Source: Candidatus Dormiibacterota bacterium (GTDB lineage: Bacteria; Chloroflexota; Dormibacteria; CF-121). From it: a DNA stretch of 64,000 nt. The stretch spans positions 186,001 to 250,000 of the forward strand of contig DASZZN010000009.1 of the NCBI GenBank assembly GCA_035544955.1, written 5' to 3'. Position numbers and translations under genes: made by a program. Positions 61,898 to 64,000 of this stretch are shown here, piece after piece; positions within the stretch are counted from its first letter, which is position 1, and every line of letters starts with the position of its first letter. The notes below the pieces were generated by a model. That model did no database searches and was not told the origin of the DNA. It worked only from the letters and a program-made list of their open reading frames with translations.

Positions 61898-64000
61898 TTG
61901 TTTCGCCGCTGCTCCGGCTTGCTTATGGCAGCCCTCTTGTTCGCCGGCGCGTCACTGCCGGCGGCTGCGGCCGATTGGCCCACCTACCATCGCAGTAACC
62001 TGCGCGACGGCAACGACACGAGCGCCTCACCATTCAGCGCGATCGGCCAGCAGTGGGTCTCGCCGACACTCGACGGCCACGTGTATGCCGAGCCGCTGGT
62101 GGTGGGCACGCAGGTCATCGTCGCCACCGAAAACAATTCGATCTATTCGCTCGACGCCACCACGGGCGCTGCCACCTGGGCCGCTCCCGCGCATGTCGGA
62201 GCGCCCGTCACCATACAGAATCCGCCGTTCTCGTGCGGCAACATCAGCCCGCTCGGGATAACCGGCACGCCGGTCGTCGACCCGGTTGCCGGCGTCATCT
62301 ACGCGGTCGCGTTCATCCAGCCGAGGAACTACGAGCTCGTCGCCTACAACCTGAGCAACGGGACGCAGAAGTTTGCACCGATCCCGATCGCTCCGACCGG
62401 GTTCGACACGCGCGTGGAGCAACAGCGCGCGGCGCTGGTGCTCGCCAACGGCATGGTCTACGTGCCCTTCGGCGGATATGCCGGCGACTGCGGTAACTAC
62501 CACGGGTGGGTGGTCGGGATCAAGGCGGACGGGAGCAGCACGACGCTCACCGTCTTCCAGGACCAGGCGCAGGCCGTCTGCCCAGCGGGTGCCACTGGAC
62601 GTGAAGCCGGGATCTGGGGACCCTCCGGGCCGGCGGTCGACGCCACGGGCAATGTCTACGTCGCCACCGGTAACGGCGGCGACACCACGAACTACGACTG
62701 CGGGGAGACCGTCTTCAAGCTGAATTCGTCGCTGGCCTACGTCGACTCCTGGGCAACAAGCGACTGGGCCTCGCTGAACGGCAGCGATACCGATATCGGA
62801 TCGCTCGGCCCGTCGATCGTCGGCGCCACGGGCAACCTCATCTTCCAGACCGGCAAGAACGGGTGGGGTTACCTGATGAACGCCGGCGCGCTATCGGGCA
62901 ACGCCAACCACATTGGTGCTGAAGCGTTCAACGGACCGGTCTGCAACGCGGCGATCACCAGCAACAACCCGGCCGGATCGCAACGCGACCAGGTGTTCGG
63001 CGGCGTCGCCTATGCCGATCCGTACATCTACGTCCCCTGCCCCGAAGGGATCAAGGCGCTCAAGCTGGGGGCGGGGCCATCGTTCTCGATCGCCTGGAGC
63101 AGCAGCCAGGGATCGAGCCCGGGCCCGCCCATTGTTTCCGGCGGCGTGGTCTGGGCTGTCGACACCAACTCCAACACGCTATACGGCTTCGACGCGATCA
63201 CCGGCCAGTTCCGCTTCAGTACCGGCGTCGGTGGCCAGACGCATTTCTCCACGCCGGCAGCCGGCCAGGGGCGGATCTTCCTGGCGGACGGTTTTGCGGA
63301 CGTGATCCGGGCCTTCGGCCAGAGCGCCGGACGATACCATCCGCTTGCCCCCAGCCGGATCTATGACAGCCGCGGCGCCGGCGGGGCACTTGGACCGAAC
63401 ACGACTCGCGACATCCAGGTCACGGGGCAGGGCGGCGTCCCAGCGAGTGGTGTGTCGGCCGTCATCATGAACGTGACCGTCACGAACACAAGCGCGACGA
63501 GCTACCTCACCGTCTTTCCGACCGGGTTCACTCGACCCGTTACCTCCAACATGAACTGGACGCGGGGCACGACGGTCGCCAACCTGGTGGAAGTGGCGGT
63601 CGGGGATGCCGGCCAGGATACGGTCTATAACGCGTTCGGCAACACCGATGTGGTCGTCGACGTGGCCGGCTGGGTCTCGATCCCCGGTGGCACGGCGACG
63701 CCCGACGGGTTATACAACCCGCTGGTGCCGGCCCGGATCCTCGACACACGGAATGGGACCGGTGGATTCACCATGCCGATCGGGCCCGGGCAAACGATCG
63801 ACGTCCAGGTGACCGGACAAGGCCTGGTGCCCGCCAGCGGAGTGGCGGCGGCGGTGTTCAACGTGACCGCGACCAACAGCACCACGGGCGGCTACCTGAC
63901 GCTGTTCCCCACGGGCGGTACGGCGCCGCTGGCATCGAATGTCAACTTCTCCGCGAACCAGTCGGTGCCCAACCGGGCGGCGGTCGTGCTCGGGACCGGT
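61898..64000 (+). CDS. Secreted beta-propeller (PQQ-like) protein with C-terminal repeats (partial)
   Basis: The gene runs off the right edge; 701 residues are visible. TTG 61898 gives a signal peptide (RRCSGLLMAALLFAGASLPAAA); ATG 61925 is an alternative. Residues about 30-475 look like a PQQ-type beta-propeller (TYHRSNLRDGNDTS, IYSLDATTGAATW, VYVATGNGG, TLYGFDAITGQFRF). The same beta-rich repeat as in the two preceding genes begins near 63340 and again near 63715. A TAGGAT box nine bases before the TTG may be a leaderless -10. Enzymatic PQQ binding is not shown; structural role or binding is as likely. Confidence 0.82.
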   Translation, partial: MFRRCSGLLMAALLFAGASLPAAAADWPTYHRSNLRDGNDTSASPFSAIGQQWVSPTLDGHVYAEPLVVGTQVIVATENNSIYSLDATTGAATWAAPAHVGAPVTIQNPPFSCGNISPLGITGTPVVDPVAGVIYAVAFIQPRNYELVAYNLSNGTQKFAPIPIAPTGFDTRVEQQRAALVLANGMVYVPFGGYAGDCGNYHGWVVGIKADGSSTTLTVFQDQAQAVCPAGATGREAGIWGPSGPAVDATGNVYVATGNGGDTTNYDCGETVFKLNSSLAYVDSWATSDWASLNGSDTDIGSLGPSIVGATGNLIFQTGKNGWGYLMNAGALSGNANHIGAEAFNGPVCNAAITSNNPAGSQRDQVFGGVAYADPYIYVPCPEGIKALKLGAGPSFSIAWSSSQGSSPGPPIVSGGVVWAVDTNSNTLYGFDAITGQFRFSTGVGGQTHFSTPAAGQGRIFLADGFADVIRAFGQSAGRYHPLAPSRIYDSRGAGGALGPNTTRDIQVTGQGGVPASGVSAVIMNVTVTNTSATSYLTVFPTGFTRPVTSNMNWTRGTTVANLVEVAVGDAGQDTVYNAFGNTDVVVDVAGWVSIPGGTATPDGLYNPLVPARILDTRNGTGGFTMPIGPGQTIDVQVTGQGLVPASGVAAAVFNVTATNSTTGGYLTLFPTGGTAPLASNVNFSANQSVPNRAAVVLGTG

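Overview
The window is about 64 kb of GC-rich, densely packed bacterial chromosome. No stretch over 300 bases lacks a gene. I saw no rRNA, tRNA, CRISPR array, transposase or phage gene. The lineage cannot be fixed from sequence alone. The mix of an F420-type luciferase-like enzyme, DUF2079 and GT-C membrane proteins, a DUF1272 protein, Tat-exported lipoproteins and secreted proteins with repeated C-terminal domains suggests a terrestrial Chloroflexota/Dormibacterota- or Actinobacteria-like organism (inference, low confidence).

Layout: (1) 1-8118, an inositol/sugar catabolic locus. A minus-strand operon (Tat-lipoprotein binding protein, two permeases, a TIM-barrel isomerase) faces a plus-strand operon (GntR regulator, Cgl0159-like aldolase-fold protein, IolD, VOC protein, two small proteins). 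A perfect 14-bp palindrome overlaps the -35 box of the transport operon. (2) 8279-13027, two ECF sigma factor genes, each followed by a membrane-anchored beta-propeller gene, with an F420-type oxidoreductase between them. (3) 13044-18449, assorted genes: a CopC-CopD fusion, an MFS transporter, a broken PPOX gene beside a ChrB-domain gene, a SnoaL-like protein and a DUF4388 protein. (4) 18542-22370, the rest of the inositol pathway: IolE-IolB-IolC on the minus strand and a divergent IolG-like dehydrogenase. (5) 22378-33395, glycosyltransferases, an acyltransferase, a MetE-like pair, a DUF2079 protein, a lipoprotein and an O-antigen ligase. (6) 33394-37172, a housekeeping block of glmU, prs and a CorC/HlyC protein. 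(7) 37220-53815, a large surface-polysaccharide locus with glycosyltransferases, two more O-antigen ligases, methyltransferases, GT-C proteins and a flippase. (8) 53951-57734, a MazEF-type module, recO, glyS and a long-form nucleotidylyltransferase. (9) 57751-64000, three consecutive secreted proteins with different N-terminal modules and the same roughly 110-residue C-terminal repeat.

Together the genes describe a cell that imports and breaks down cyclitols or related sugars, makes a complex exported polysaccharide, and displays modular secreted proteins. IolD, IolC, IolB, IolE and an IolG-like enzyme are present. IolA and the transporter ATPase are not in the window.

Two features recur at the sequence level. 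Many genes overlap their upstream neighbour by exactly four bases in the form NTGA. In two of these the start codon appears to be CTG, and several other genes also lack ATG, GTG or TTG where protein similarity says they begin. Second, a GC-rich palindromic mini-repeat occurs at least five times, always in the same strand orientation. Copies lie next to genes or inside reading frames, and two of them place a strong ribosome binding site just before a start codon.
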